This document shows positions 35,862-44,683 of a stretch of 64,000 nucleotides of DNA, piece by piece. The notes beneath the pieces are model-generated. The model was not told where the DNA came from. It saw nothing but the letters and a program-made list of their open reading frames with translations, and did no database searches. This DNA is from Oscillospiraceae bacterium (GTDB lineage: Bacteria; Bacillota; Clostridia; Oscillospirales; Oscillospiraceae): contig CACZDN010000017.1 in assembly GCA_902779945.1 (NCBI GenBank), forward strand, positions 1 through 64,000, given 5' to 3'. The position numbers and the translations under genes were made by a program. The first letter of the stretch is position 1; each line of letters opens with the position of its first letter.

Positions 35862-35918
35862 TTTCTTTATCCTCCAAAAATATTGTTTTTTCTGTTTGCA
35901 CAATTGAGCGGGAGCAAT

Positions 35919-35952
35919 CAAAAAAGCGCGCCCCGGAACCGGGGTGCGCTTC
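35919..35952 (-). terminator. Intrinsic terminator of the SAM riboswitch
   Basis: On the minus strand, a GC-rich stem (AAGCGCACCCCGG / CCGGGGCGCGCTT, one G-T type pair) is followed by six T residues. It lies between the aptamer and the metK ribosome binding site, as in transcriptional OFF switches. Confidence 0.9.
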
Positions 35953-35966
35953 AAGTCTGCATTTCA

Positions 35967-36058
35967 GCCTCATCTTTCGTCTCACCGCCGGATTTGGCAC
36001 CACGCTCACGCAGGTTGCCGGGCTTCACAGGGCCGTTCCCTCCACCGCTCTTGATAAG
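35967..36058 (-). promoter_or_regulatory. SAM-I (S-box) riboswitch aptamer
   Basis: Reading the minus strand from 36058: CTTATCAAGAGCGGTGGAGG, then the CCCTGTGAAGCCCGGCAACC core, GGTGCCAAATCC, and GAAAGATGAGG at the 3' side. These are the invariant blocks of the S-box. With the downstream terminator it should stop metK transcription when SAM binds. Confidence 0.95.
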
Positions 36059-36077
36059 GTGTTCAATTGTGTCTGGT

Positions 36078-36105
36078 ATTATATCAGATTATCTCCGCTT
36101 GTCAA
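36078..36105 (-). promoter_or_regulatory. Consensus promoter of the riboswitch-metK transcript
   Basis: On the minus strand, a perfect TTGACA (36105-36100), a 16-nt spacer and a perfect TATAAT (36083-36078). Transcription would begin just upstream of the S-box. Confidence 0.88.
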
Positions 36106-36177
36106 TCGTTTTTATGCCTTTTCATCGGCGGCGCGCTGTGATATAGTGTCTCCATCCACAACGAAGGAGACAGAAAC

Positions 36178-37401
36178 ATGAAACAGACACGGGACTACCC
36201 CGTTTTTACCGTCACGAGGAAGGGCACGCGCTGGGTCGAGGGGGGCCACCCCTGGATCTACGCGGAGGAGATCCTCTCGAAGAGCGCGGAGCCCGAGAAC
36301 GGGGGCCTGGCCGACGCGGTGAGCGAGGGCGGCAAATACCTCGGCACCGGGCTCACGAGCCGCGACAGCAAGATCGGCCTGCGCCTCGTTTCGCGCAACG
36401 CGAACGACCGCTTCGACGCGGCGTTCTGGCGCCGCCGTATCCAATACGCCTGGGACTACCGCAAGACCGTGCTGGAGGCGCCGGACCTCTCCTGCTGCCG
36501 CGTGATCTTCGGCGAGGCGGACGGCTTTCCCGGCCTCACGGTGGACCGCTTTTCTGAGCTTCTGGTCACGCAGACGCTCTCGGCAGGCATGGAGCGGCTC
36601 AAGGACCTGATCTTTCCCCTGCTGGTTGAGGTTTTGCGCGGGGACGGGCAGAACATCCGCGGCATCTATGAGCGTAACGACGCCGCCGTCCGCGCACTCG
36701 AGGGTCTCGGGCAGGGCAGGGGCTGGTACGTCCTCCCGGGGGAGACGCCGCCGGAGAGCGCCGTCACCGAGATCTGCGAGAACGGCATCTTCTACGCGGT
36801 CGATGTGGAGAACGGGCAGAAGACCGGCTTCTTCCTCGACCAGAAATACAACCGCCGGGCGGCGGCGCGGCTCGCAAAGGGCCGCCGCGTGCTCGACTGC
36901 TTCACGCACACCGGGTCCTTCGCCCTCAACGCGGCCCTGGGCGGCGCGGCGCATGTGACGGCGGTGGACGTGTCGGAGAGCGCCGTCGCCATGGCCGAGG
37001 CCAACGCAAGGCGCAACGGGCTTGAAGACCGCATGGACTTCGTGGCGGCGGACGTGTTCGAGCTGCTGCCCACGCTCAAAAAGGGGGAGTACGACTTCAT
37101 CATCCTCGATCCCCCGGCCTTCACCAAGTCGCGCAGGACCGTGGACCGGGCGGAGCGGGGCTATAAGGAAATCAACCTCCGCGCTCTGCGCGCGCTGCCG
37201 CGGGGCGGCTACCTCGCCACCGCGTCGTGCAGCCACTTCATGCCCGCCGAGCACTTCGAGAGGACCCTTCGGGCCGCCGCTCTCGACGCCGGAGTGGAGC
37301 TGCGCCAGATCGAAGCCCGCCAGCAGGCCCCGGACCACCCGATCCTCTGGAACGTCCCGGAGACGGACTACCTGAAATTCTACCTGTTCCAGGTGGTCTG
37401 A
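36178..37401 (+). CDS. Class I SAM-dependent rRNA (cytosine-C5) methyltransferase, RlmI-like
   Basis: 407 residues. The N-terminal PUA domain (about 5-80, VEGGHPWIYAEEI) is followed by a small linker domain and a Rossmann methyltransferase with VLDCFTHTGSFAL, AVDVSESAV and the active-site blocks ILDPPAF and SCSHF. This matches RlmI (YccW), which methylates C1962 of 23S rRNA in E. coli; the target here is inferred. A GAAGGAGA site precedes the ATG. The gene is divergent from metK, with the promoter region shared. Confidence 0.9.
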   Translation: MKQTRDYPVFTVTRKGTRWVEGGHPWIYAEEILSKSAEPENGGLADAVSEGGKYLGTGLTSRDSKIGLRLVSRNANDRFDAAFWRRRIQYAWDYRKTVLEAPDLSCCRVIFGEADGFPGLTVDRFSELLVTQTLSAGMERLKDLIFPLLVEVLRGDGQNIRGIYERNDAAVRALEGLGQGRGWYVLPGETPPESAVTEICENGIFYAVDVENGQKTGFFLDQKYNRRAAARLAKGRRVLDCFTHTGSFALNAALGGAAHVTAVDVSESAVAMAEANARRNGLEDRMDFVAADVFELLPTLKKGEYDFIILDPPAFTKSRRTVDRAERGYKEINLRALRALPRGGYLATASCSHFMPAEHFERTLRAAALDAGVELRQIEARQQAPDHPILWNVPETDYLKFYLFQVV

Positions 37402-37503
37402 CACCCGCCCTCCCGTGTCATGGCTTCGCAGAGCCGAAGCGGCCGTTTTCCTGTCAGTTCTTCACAAATACGGGAGAGGAAGGCAGAAGTTTTTCCCGCA
37501 TTA

Positions 37504-37532
37504 TTGACATTTCAAACAAAGCGCGTTATAAT
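37504..37532 (+). promoter_or_regulatory. Perfect consensus promoter of the ABC transporter operon
   Basis: TTGACA (37504-37509), exactly 17 nt, TATAAT (37527-37532). It lies 98 nt before the ATG of the binding protein. No obvious operator palindrome was found around it. Confidence 0.9.
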
Positions 37533-37629
37533 TTTTCCTGCAAAAATCGGAAGCATTCTTCCCGCCTGCACGGGGCGCTTTCGAACGGGGCGGCCCGGCC
37601 GCCGATTTTATAAAGGAGGAAACACCACC

Positions 37630-38631
37630 ATGAAGAAAACCCTTGCTCTGCTTCTCACGTTGATGATGATCCTTGCCCTGTCCGCGACGGCGTTTGCGGA
37701 TTATTCCGGCACGCTGACCATCTATTCTCCCCATGACTCTGACCCCCTGAACGACGGCGTCGCCGCGTTCGAGGCCGCCTACCCCGGCGTGAAGGTCGAG
37801 GTCGTCGCTGACGGCACCTCCAACCTGGTCGCGAAGATCGCGGCGGAGTCCGCGGCCCCCGTGGCCGACGTGCTCTGGGGCGGCGGCGCCGACACCCTGG
37901 CCGCCTACAAGAGCTACTTCCAGCCCTATAAGCCGAGCTCCATCGACCTGATCGACCCGAGCCTCTATGACGCCGAGTACTACTGGATCGGCGAGTCTCC
38001 GCTGCCCATGGTCTTCATCGCCAACACCAACCTGATCCCCGAGGACGCCATCCCCACCACCTGGAAGGAACTGGCCGACTGGGACGTTGACAAGTACGGC
38101 AAGATCGCCATCGCCGACCCCACCTCCTCCGGCTCCGCCTTCACCCAGCTGTGCACCATGATCTTCCTGTACGGCGAAGAGGCTGACGACTACGCCGCCG
38201 GCTGGGAGCTCGTCGGTCAGATCATGCCCAAGCTCGAGGTCAAGAACTCCTCCTCCCTGGCCCACAAGGACATCTTCGCCGGCGAGAACGCGCTCGGCAT
38301 CACCCTTGAGAAGGCCGCCATCAAGTACACCGAGGACTTCATGAAGGTCATTTACCCGACTGACGGCACCTCCGCCGTGCCCGACGGTGTCGCCATCGTC
38401 AAGAACTGCCCGAACCAGGAGCTGGCTGAGCTGTTTGTCGAGTTCGTCCTCGGCCACGACTGCCAGGCCCGCCAGAACGCCGAGTGGGGCCGCCGTCCCA
38501 TCCGCAGCGATGTCGAGCCCGTCGGCCTCAAGCCCCTGAGCGAGATCGTCCTCATGAACTACAACTTTGACTACGCCGCCAACAACGCCTCCGACATCAA
38601 GGAGATGTGGCAGGATATGCTGGTCGGCTGA
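37630..38631 (+). CDS. Iron-type ABC transporter substrate-binding protein
   Basis: 333 residues from ATG 37630 (AAAGGAGGAAAC site). A signal peptide (about 1-23, LSATAFA|D) leads to a periplasmic-binding fold starting GTLTIYSPHDSDPLN, with FVEAAYPGVKVEVV-like and ADVLWGGGADTL blocks. It resembles the FbpA/FutA/phosphonate-binding group (SBP family 1). Ferric iron is likely, but thiamine or phosphonate cannot be excluded. There is no cysteine at the cleavage site, unusual for a binding protein in a Gram-positive-type cell. ATPase and permease follow. Confidence 0.87.
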   Translation: MKKTLALLLTLMMILALSATAFADYSGTLTIYSPHDSDPLNDGVAAFEAAYPGVKVEVVADGTSNLVAKIAAESAAPVADVLWGGGADTLAAYKSYFQPYKPSSIDLIDPSLYDAEYYWIGESPLPMVFIANTNLIPEDAIPTTWKELADWDVDKYGKIAIADPTSSGSAFTQLCTMIFLYGEEADDYAAGWELVGQIMPKLEVKNSSSLAHKDIFAGENALGITLEKAAIKYTEDFMKVIYPTDGTSAVPDGVAIVKNCPNQELAELFVEFVLGHDCQARQNAEWGRRPIRSDVEPVGLKPLSEIVLMNYNFDYAANNASDIKEMWQDMLVG

Positions 38632-38660
38632 GACTGAGCAGAGTCATCCTTGCATGTTTG

Positions 38661-38697
38661 ACAAGGAGGGAATCCTTGGATTCCCTCCTTGTTTCTG
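38661..38697 (+). terminator. Terminator/attenuator between binding protein and ATPase genes
   Basis: A 15-bp stem (ACAAGGAGGGAATCC with GGATTCCCTCCTTGT) closed by a TTG loop, with a T-rich tail (TTTCTGT). Partial read-through would give more binding protein than ATPase/permease, a common arrangement. Confidence 0.85.
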
Positions 38698-38868
38698 TAT
38701 TTGCTTAATCAAAGGTTTTTGAGCGTCTTCGTCGCTGCGCTCCTCAGAATGACACAGAGGCGAACGCCGCGGGGACACAGACGACGTCAGGGCTGACACA
38801 GCTGCGCAGAACGATCCTGCGCACCGGTTTGAGCTCTGAAAGAATAATGGAAATCGGGAGGAATTACT

Positions 38869-39933
38869 ATGAGCAACGCCGTCATCATCAACAACGCCGT
38901 CAAGAAATACGGAGACTTTGTCGCCCTCAAGGGTGTGTCGCTCAATATCAGGGAGGGCGAGTTCTTTACGCTGCTCGGTCCTTCCGGCTGCGGCAAGACA
39001 ACGCTGCTGCGCATGATCGCGGGCTTCAACTCCATTGAGGGCGGCGAGTTCTATTTCGGGGACAGGCTCATCAACACCGTGCCGGCGCACAAGCGCGACA
39101 TCGGCATGGTCTTCCAGAACTACGCGATCTTCCCCCACCTGACGGTGGAGGAGAACGTGGCCTATGGTCTCAAGGCCCGCAAGGTCCCCAGGGCGGAGAT
39201 CGAGCCGCGTGTCAAGGAGGCGCTGGAGCTGGTGCAGATCGCGCACCTTGCCAAGCGCAAGCCGAACGAGCTCTCCGGCGGCCAGCAGCAGCGCGTGGCC
39301 CTGGCCCGCGCCTTCGTCATCGAGCCGAGCGTCCTGCTGATGGACGAGCCGCTTTCAAACCTGGACGCCAAGCTGCGCGTGCAGATGCGCACGGTCATTA
39401 AAAAGCTCCAGCGCAAGCTCGGCATCACCACGATCTACGTCACCCACGACCAGGAGGAGGCCCTTGCGATCTCCGACCGCATTGCGGTCATGAAGGACGG
39501 CGTCATCATGCAGTGCGGCACGCCTACCGAAATCTACGCCAAGCCCCAGAACCCCTTCGTCGCGGGCTTCATCGGCGTCAGCAACTTCCTCGACTGCGCG
39601 ATGGAAAAGGGCGGCGTCGCCAACATCAAGGGCGAGCTCAGGGTCAAGGTGAACACGTCGTCGGACTACACCGGCCCCGCGAAGCTCTCCGCCCGGCCCG
39701 AGCAGCTTTTCTTCGCCGGGGAGGGTATGCCCGGCGAGGTGCAGTTCTCCACCTTCCTGGGCGACTTCATTGAATACGAGGTGCAGCTCAACGACGGCCA
39801 GAACCTGATTGTCAACGAGTACACCAAGGACACGACCGAAAGGCACGAGGCCGGGGAGAAGGTCTTTCTGAACTTCGACCCGGACCGCATCTCCGTCTAC
39901 AGAGCGGATACGGAGGAGGTCATTACATGCTGA
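38869..39933 (+). CDS. ABC transporter ATP-binding protein (FbpC/PotA type)
   Basis: 354 residues. Walker A GPSGCGKTT, Q-loop VFQNYAIFPH, signature LSGGQQQR, Walker B VLLMDEPLSNLD and H-switch THDQEEAL form a complete ABC domain (1-235). A C-terminal TOBE_2 domain follows (about 265-345). GGGAGG precedes the ATG. The last codons overlap the permease start by 7 nt. It energises the import system with the preceding binding protein. Confidence 0.93.
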   Translation: MSNAVIINNAVKKYGDFVALKGVSLNIREGEFFTLLGPSGCGKTTLLRMIAGFNSIEGGEFYFGDRLINTVPAHKRDIGMVFQNYAIFPHLTVEENVAYGLKARKVPRAEIEPRVKEALELVQIAHLAKRKPNELSGGQQQRVALARAFVIEPSVLLMDEPLSNLDAKLRVQMRTVIKKLQRKLGITTIYVTHDQEEALAISDRIAVMKDGVIMQCGTPTEIYAKPQNPFVAGFIGVSNFLDCAMEKGGVANIKGELRVKVNTSSDYTGPAKLSARPEQLFFAGEGMPGEVQFSTFLGDFIEYEVQLNDGQNLIVNEYTKDTTERHEAGEKVFLNFDPDRISVYRADTEEVITC

Positions 39934-41594
39934 AGCGGAAGAACCTGACGATCCCCTTTTACATGGACCCCTGGTTCTGGGTCAAGCTGATCGTCTTTGT
40001 CATCTTTATCCTGTTTCTGGTCTGGCCCTTCTCGTCCATCATCATCAACGCCTTCAAGTCCAGCAAGGCGGACGGCTTCACGATGGCGAACTTTGAAAAG
40101 TTCTTCAAGAAAAAATATTACTACGGCGCGCTGAAAAACAGCGTCTCCGTCTCCGTGGTCCCCTCGCTGTTCGCCATCGTGCTGGGCGTGCCCATGGCCT
40201 ACCTGATGACCCGCTATAACGTCTGGGGCAAGAAGGTCTGGCACGTGCTGGCCATCCTCTCGCTGATGAGCCCGCCGTTTCTCGGCGCCTACGCCTGGAT
40301 CATGATGTTCGGCCGCGCGGGCTCCGTCACCACGTTTCTGAAAAACTACGGCATCGCCATCCCCACGATCTACGGCTTCGGCGGCATCAGCACGGTGCTG
40401 ACGCTCAAGCTCTACCCCTACATTTACATGTACACCTCCGGTGCGATGGAGAGCATCGACTCCTCCCTGGAGGAGTGCGCCGAAAACCTCGGCAGCGGCA
40501 AGCTGCGCCGCTTCTTCACGGTCACGATGCCGGTCGTCACGCCGTCGATCACCGCGGGCGCGCTGGTCGTATTCATGAGCGCGCTGGCCGACTTCGGCAC
40601 GCCCATGCTCCTCGGCGGGCAGGACTTCCGCACGCTGCCGGTGCTGATCTACAACGAGTACCTGAGCGAGATCGGCGGCAACGGCAACCTGGCCTCGGCG
40701 ATCTCCATCATCATCGTCATCATCACGCTCGTGATGCTGCTGGTGCAGAAGACCTACGTCGGCCGCCGCAACTACATCATGAGCGCCCTGCGCCCCCCGA
40801 AGATGATCGAGGTGCACGGCTTCAGGCGCTTCCTCGTGACGCTGCCGGTCTTCCTCATCAGCTTCGTGTCCTTCCTGCCGCAGATCGTCGTCTGCGCCAG
40901 CTCCTTCCAGCACACGAACTACTCCAGCTTCACCGGCGGCTTCACGTTTGAAAACTACCAGAACCTCGGCTCCCGCCTGTGGTCCACCATGCGCAACACC
41001 TTCACCTACTCGCTGACCGCCATGGTGTTCATCGTGCTCATCGGCATCCTCATGTCCTATGTCATCGTGCGCAAGAAGGGCAAGACCGGCGGCATCCTCG
41101 ACATGCTGCTCATGGCCCCCTACGTGATCCCCGGCTCGGTGCTCGGCCTGTGCTACATCGTCACCTTCAACGTCAAGCCCCTGGTCCTGACCGGCACCGC
41201 CGCCATCATCATCATCTCCTACGTCATCCGCAAGCTGCCCTACACCGTCCGCAGCGCCAGCGCTTTCCTGATGCAGATGGACCCCAGCGTGGAGGAGGCC
41301 TCCATCAACCTCGGCGTGCCCCCGATGCGCACCTTCTGGAAGGTCACGGCCCGCCTCATGCTGCCCGGCGTGTTCTCCGGCGCGATCCTCTCCTGGGTCA
41401 CCTGCATCAATGAGCTGAGCTGCTCGATCATGCTCTCCTCCGGCAAGAACAACACCCTGACCATCGAGGCCTACACCAACATCGTGCGCAACAGCGTCGG
41501 CTCCGGCGCGGCCCTCTCGGCCATTCTGACCGTCACCAGCGCCGTCATCCTCATCATCTGCCTCAAGGTCTCCAAGGGCAAGATCCGCGTTTGA
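39927..41594 (+). CDS. Iron-type ABC transporter permease, fused two-half form
   Basis: 555 residues with about 12 transmembrane helices in two homologous halves. Each half carries an EAA-type loop (EECAENLG near residue 180 and EEASINLG near 455) that docks on the ATPase. This tandem layout is typical of FbpB/ThiP-type permeases. It overlaps the ATPase gene by 7 nt and completes the transporter. Confidence 0.92.
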   Translation: MLKRKNLTIPFYMDPWFWVKLIVFVIFILFLVWPFSSIIINAFKSSKADGFTMANFEKFFKKKYYYGALKNSVSVSVVPSLFAIVLGVPMAYLMTRYNVWGKKVWHVLAILSLMSPPFLGAYAWIMMFGRAGSVTTFLKNYGIAIPTIYGFGGISTVLTLKLYPYIYMYTSGAMESIDSSLEECAENLGSGKLRRFFTVTMPVVTPSITAGALVVFMSALADFGTPMLLGGQDFRTLPVLIYNEYLSEIGGNGNLASAISIIIVIITLVMLLVQKTYVGRRNYIMSALRPPKMIEVHGFRRFLVTLPVFLISFVSFLPQIVVCASSFQHTNYSSFTGGFTFENYQNLGSRLWSTMRNTFTYSLTAMVFIVLIGILMSYVIVRKKGKTGGILDMLLMAPYVIPGSVLGLCYIVTFNVKPLVLTGTAAIIIISYVIRKLPYTVRSASAFLMQMDPSVEEASINLGVPPMRTFWKVTARLMLPGVFSGAILSWVTCINELSCSIMLSSGKNNTLTIEAYTNIVRNSVGSGAALSAILTVTSAVILIICLKVSKGKIRV

Positions 41595-41608
41595 GAGGGG
41601 GAGCGTCC

Positions 41609-42223
41609 GTGATCAGAAACATCGTGTTCGACATGGGCAACGTGATCATCCGCTTCGACCCCGATGCGTTCATCGACCGCTTCGGCGTGAGCGGGGAGGA
41701 TCACAAAACCCTCATCCGCGAGGTCTTCCGCTCGCCCGAATGGGTGATGATGGACCGCGGCGTTCTGACCGACGAGCAGGCGGCGGACGTGCTCTGTCCC
41801 CGCCTGCCGGAGCGCCTGCGCGAGACCGCGCGCAAGCTCATCGCCCTCTGGGACAGGCCCATCTACGAGGTGGAGGGCGTCTGCCCGCTGATCGAGGAGC
41901 TCAAGGGCCTGGGCTACGGGATCTATCTCCTCTCGAACGCCAGCTGCCGCCAGCCCGACTACTGGCAGCGCGTCCCGGCCGCCCGCTTCTTCGACGGCAC
42001 GCTGATCTCCTACGCCGTCAGGCTCGTCAAGCCCATGCCGGAGATCTATGAGAAGTTCTTCGAGACCTTCTCCCTCAGGCGTGAGGAGTGCTTCTTCATC
42101 GACGACAACCCCGCCAACGTCGAGGCGTCGATCTATGTCGGAATGCCCGCCGCGGTCTTTGACGGCGACGTCGGGAGACTGCGCGCAAAGCTCCGCGAGG
42201 CCGGCGTACCGGTGCGGGAATAA
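41609..42223 (+). CDS. HAD-IA family hydrolase (YihX-like)
   Basis: 204 residues from GTG 41609, chosen because the GAGGGGGAG site (41594-41602) lies 6 nt upstream; a TTG at 41591 would overlap the permease stop without spacing. Motif I is FDMGNVI, where the second Asp is replaced by Asn as in YihX-type sugar-phosphatases. SNAS, a lysine in LVKPMPEIYEKF, and FIDDNPANVEAS complete the site. It is probably a sugar-phosphate phosphatase. Downstream of the transporter in the same direction, possibly co-transcribed. Confidence 0.87.
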   Translation: MIRNIVFDMGNVIIRFDPDAFIDRFGVSGEDHKTLIREVFRSPEWVMMDRGVLTDEQAADVLCPRLPERLRETARKLIALWDRPIYEVEGVCPLIEELKGLGYGIYLLSNASCRQPDYWQRVPAARFFDGTLISYAVRLVKPMPEIYEKFFETFSLRREECFFIDDNPANVEASIYVGMPAAVFDGDVGRLRAKLREAGVPVRE

Positions 42224-42484
42224 AGCCCGTTTATCACCGCAGGGGAGGGACTTGTCCCTCCCTGTTGATGTTTGGCGCAGGTTTCCGGCCGCAGGGGCCG
42301 ACATCACGTTTCAGGCGCAGCGGGACGTCTGCTCTGCGTATTCGCCCGGCGAAACGCAAAAACGGAACATCCAGCCGCCGCGCGATTCGTGAATCGTCTG
42401 TTACTCCGGCAATGAAATATCTCCACACCATAGGGCTGTACAGCCGGAGTAATTGGAGATAAAGTGCGCAGCGACGAAGAATCT

Positions 42485-42602
42485 AAGGCAATACCGCATA
42501 ATCCGCCTGCGGCATCTCCTGGAAAATATGTGTCCTGATTTCGTCACTTTTTCTTGAGGTACACAAAGTACATCTGCGAAACCGAATTATGCGGTGTTGC
42601 CC
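42485..42602. mobile_element. MITE-like element, internally shortened copy
   Basis: 118 bp: left terminus AAGGCAATACCGCATAATCC, right terminus CCGAATTATGCGGTGTTGCC, with CTAA on both sides of the GGCAA ends (possible target duplication). The interior keeps TTGAGGTACACAAAGTACATCTGCG but lacks the TTTGGGTTCTGAT part. The rest of the 42224-42680 gap holds a GGGAGGGACTTGTCCCTCCC hairpin (about 42243-42262) and a CTCCTCAGAATGACA repeat arm near 42627; no gene was seen. Confidence 0.72.
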
Positions 42603-42680
42603 TAAACAGATCTTCGTCGCTGCGCTCCTCAGAATGACAAGTTTTTCTTCAGGCACCGGGCCTTTGCCTGTCCGGCCGAT

Positions 42681-43673
42681 TTATGCCGCCTTGTCCATGG
42701 AAAGTCCCGCGGCGCGGAGCATGTCCTGGATGCTGACGGCGTAGCCGCGCGCCGCGTCGGAGACAAAGACGTGGGTCACCGCGCCGACGAGGCGGCCGTT
42801 TTGCAGGATGGGGCTGCCGCTCATGCCCTGGACGATACCGCCGGTGCGGCCCAGCAGCGCCGGGTCCGTCACGCTGAACATGGCGTGGGTGCCGTCCGCG
42901 TCGCGGTAGATGCGGTTGACCTCCACGGCGTACTCGCGCGCCTCACGCCCCTCGATGGTGGAGAGGATGGACGCGGGCCCCGCCGCGATCATGCCGATCT
43001 CCGCGCTGCGGCCGTTCAGCGCGGTGCGGACGCGGCCGAAGATGCCGACCTCGGTGTTGCGCTCCACGCTGCCCAGCACGCGCGAGAGGTCGGAAACGCC
43101 GTCCAGCTCGCCCGGCGCGCCGGCGGTCCCCGGGCGGACGGAGACGATCTGCGCCTCGGTAATGCTGCCCTCGCGCAGCGGGATGGCAAGGCCGGTTTCG
43201 CTGTCGTTGATGCTGTGGCCCAGTGCGCCGAAGACCCCGCTGTCCGGGTCACAGAAGGTCAGGGTGCCGATCCCGTTCATCCCGTCGCGCAGCATGATGC
43301 CCAGCATGGGCCGCCCCTTCTCGCCCGCGGCCGGGGCGACCGGGACTTTCAGCTCCTGCGCGCCGCGCAGCACCCTGAGCTCGAGCCGCTCCCCGGCCTG
43401 CTCCAGCGCCGCGATCAGGTCCGCCGCGTCCGAGATCGCCCGGCCGTCCGCCCCGCAGATGAGGTCGCCCGGCAGCAGGCCCGCGTCCTCCGAGGGGCTC
43501 ACCGTGCCCTCCGCTGTCTCCACCGGGCAGAAGCCCGCCACGACCACGCCGTCGGTGCTGATCTGGATGCCCACGGCCTGCCCGCCGACCATCAGCTCCT
43601 GCGCGAACGCGGCGCCCGCCGCGGCGTACAACAAAAACAGGGACCATAGCCCTGTCAGAAATCGTTTTTTCAT
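42681..43673 (-). CDS. spoIVB: SpoIVB-type S55 serine protease (sporulation signalling)
   Basis: 330 residues. A signal peptide/anchor (about 5-24) is followed by a PDZ domain (about 40-110) and an S55 protease domain. The catalytic triad is visible: H153 (LGHSIND), D270 (VTDPALL) and S285 (GMSGSP), with the 15-residue D-S spacing of Bacillus SpoIVB. SpoIVB is made in the forespore and triggers sigma-K processing in the mother cell. It is shorter than the 426-residue Bacillus protein. The usual partners recN and spo0A are not adjacent. Confidence 0.92.
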   Translation of the reverse strand: MKKRFLTGLWSLFLLYAAAGAAFAQELMVGGQAVGIQISTDGVVVAGFCPVETAEGTVSPSEDAGLLPGDLICGADGRAISDAADLIAALEQAGERLELRVLRGAQELKVPVAPAAGEKGRPMLGIMLRDGMNGIGTLTFCDPDSGVFGALGHSINDSETGLAIPLREGSITEAQIVSVRPGTAGAPGELDGVSDLSRVLGSVERNTEVGIFGRVRTALNGRSAEIGMIAAGPASILSTIEGREAREYAVEVNRIYRDADGTHAMFSVTDPALLGRTGGIVQGMSGSPILQNGRLVGAVTHVFVSDAARGYAVSIQDMLRAAGLSMDKAA

Positions 43674-43730
43674 ACGTTCCCTCCCGCGATGATTTCACAA
43701 AAGTCATTATGTGCGGGGCGGGGCAAAATA

Positions 43731-43791
43731 AAGGCGGATATGTCTGACAATCTCAAAGGCGCAGAGATTGCAGGCAAATCCGCTTTTTTGA
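43731..43791. terminator. Long imperfect hairpin, probable bidirectional terminator
   Basis: GGCGGATATGTCTGACAATCTC pairs with GAGATTGCAGGCAAATCCGC around AAAGGCGCA, followed by six T residues on the plus side. On the minus strand the exit is T-rich too. It lies downstream of mscS and upstream of spoIVB, so its likely use is to end the mscS transcript. Confidence 0.7.
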
Positions 43792-43852
43792 AAATGATGG
43801 ATGCTCGGCAGCGCCGAAGACTGGATACAAGCACACTGTCATCCCGCACGTA

Positions 43853-44683
43853 TCAGCTGTCCAGCATGTGGACGTTGATGTGTTCGTAGCTCATGGCGAC
43901 GCCGTTTTTTGCGAAGGTCTCGCGCACGTTTTCGTTGAGGTTGAAGTAGACGTCCCAGTAATCGGTGTTTTTGCACCAGACACGCGTCACGTATTTGATG
44001 CTGCTTGCCTCATAGGCCAGCAGCCGCACGAAGGGCGCGGGGTTTTTGAGGATGCGCCTGTCCATGGCGACCGCCTCGAGGATGGCATTTTTCACTTTTT
44101 CGGTGCTGTCGTCATAGGCGGCGGAGAAATTGAGGTCCACACGGCGCAGCGTCTCGGCGCTGTAGTTGCGCACGGACGCGGAGGTCAGGTCCCCGTTCGG
44201 GACGATGATGGAGATGTTGTCCAGCGTGTTGATGGTGGTGCTGAAAAAGCCGATGTTCTTCACCGTGCCCAGCCTGTCGCCGACCTCGATGAAGTCGCCG
44301 TCGCGGAAGGGCTTGTTGATGAGCAGCATGATGCCGGAGAAAAAGTTGGTCAGCAGGGTCTGCACCGACAGGGACAGGGCGAGGCCCGCCACGCTGAGCA
44401 CGGCCACCAGTGAGGTCGCGTTGATGCCGAAGGCGCCCGCCGCGATGATAACGGTCAGCACCCACAGCACCGTGGTGATGAGCTTGAAGATGAGGCCGCG
44501 GACAGGCGCGTCCAGCTTCGTCGCCTTGCTGAGCGCCTTGGCCATGACCGCCTTGACGATGCGGATGGCGATGCAGCACACGAGCAGGGTGAGGATGCCG
44601 GAGACGAACGTGTCAAGGGCGAGATTGCCGGTCAGGGTGTCCAGATTTGCGCGGGCCTGCTGTACGGTTTGTTCCACGTCCAT
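43853..44683 (-). CDS. Small-conductance mechanosensitive channel (MscS family)
   Basis: 276 residues from the ATG at 44683 (GGAGGAACC site). Three transmembrane helices; the pore helix and following loop are GLALSLSVQTLLTNFFSGIML, then the MscS beta domain (INKPFRDGDFIEVGD, GTVKNIGFFSTTI, VPNGDLTSASVRNYS) and alpha/beta C-terminal domain. It releases solutes on hypo-osmotic shock. Length matches E. coli MscS (286). A 207-nt gap without coding signs separates it from ruvX. Confidence 0.93.
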   Translation of the reverse strand: MDVEQTVQQARANLDTLTGNLALDTFVSGILTLLVCCIAIRIVKAVMAKALSKATKLDAPVRGLIFKLITTVLWVLTVIIAAGAFGINATSLVAVLSVAGLALSLSVQTLLTNFFSGIMLLINKPFRDGDFIEVGDRLGTVKNIGFFSTTINTLDNISIIVPNGDLTSASVRNYSAETLRRVDLNFSAAYDDSTEKVKNAILEAVAMDRRILKNPAPFVRLLAYEASSIKYVTRVWCKNTDYWDVYFNLNENVRETFAKNGVAMSYEHINVHMLDS

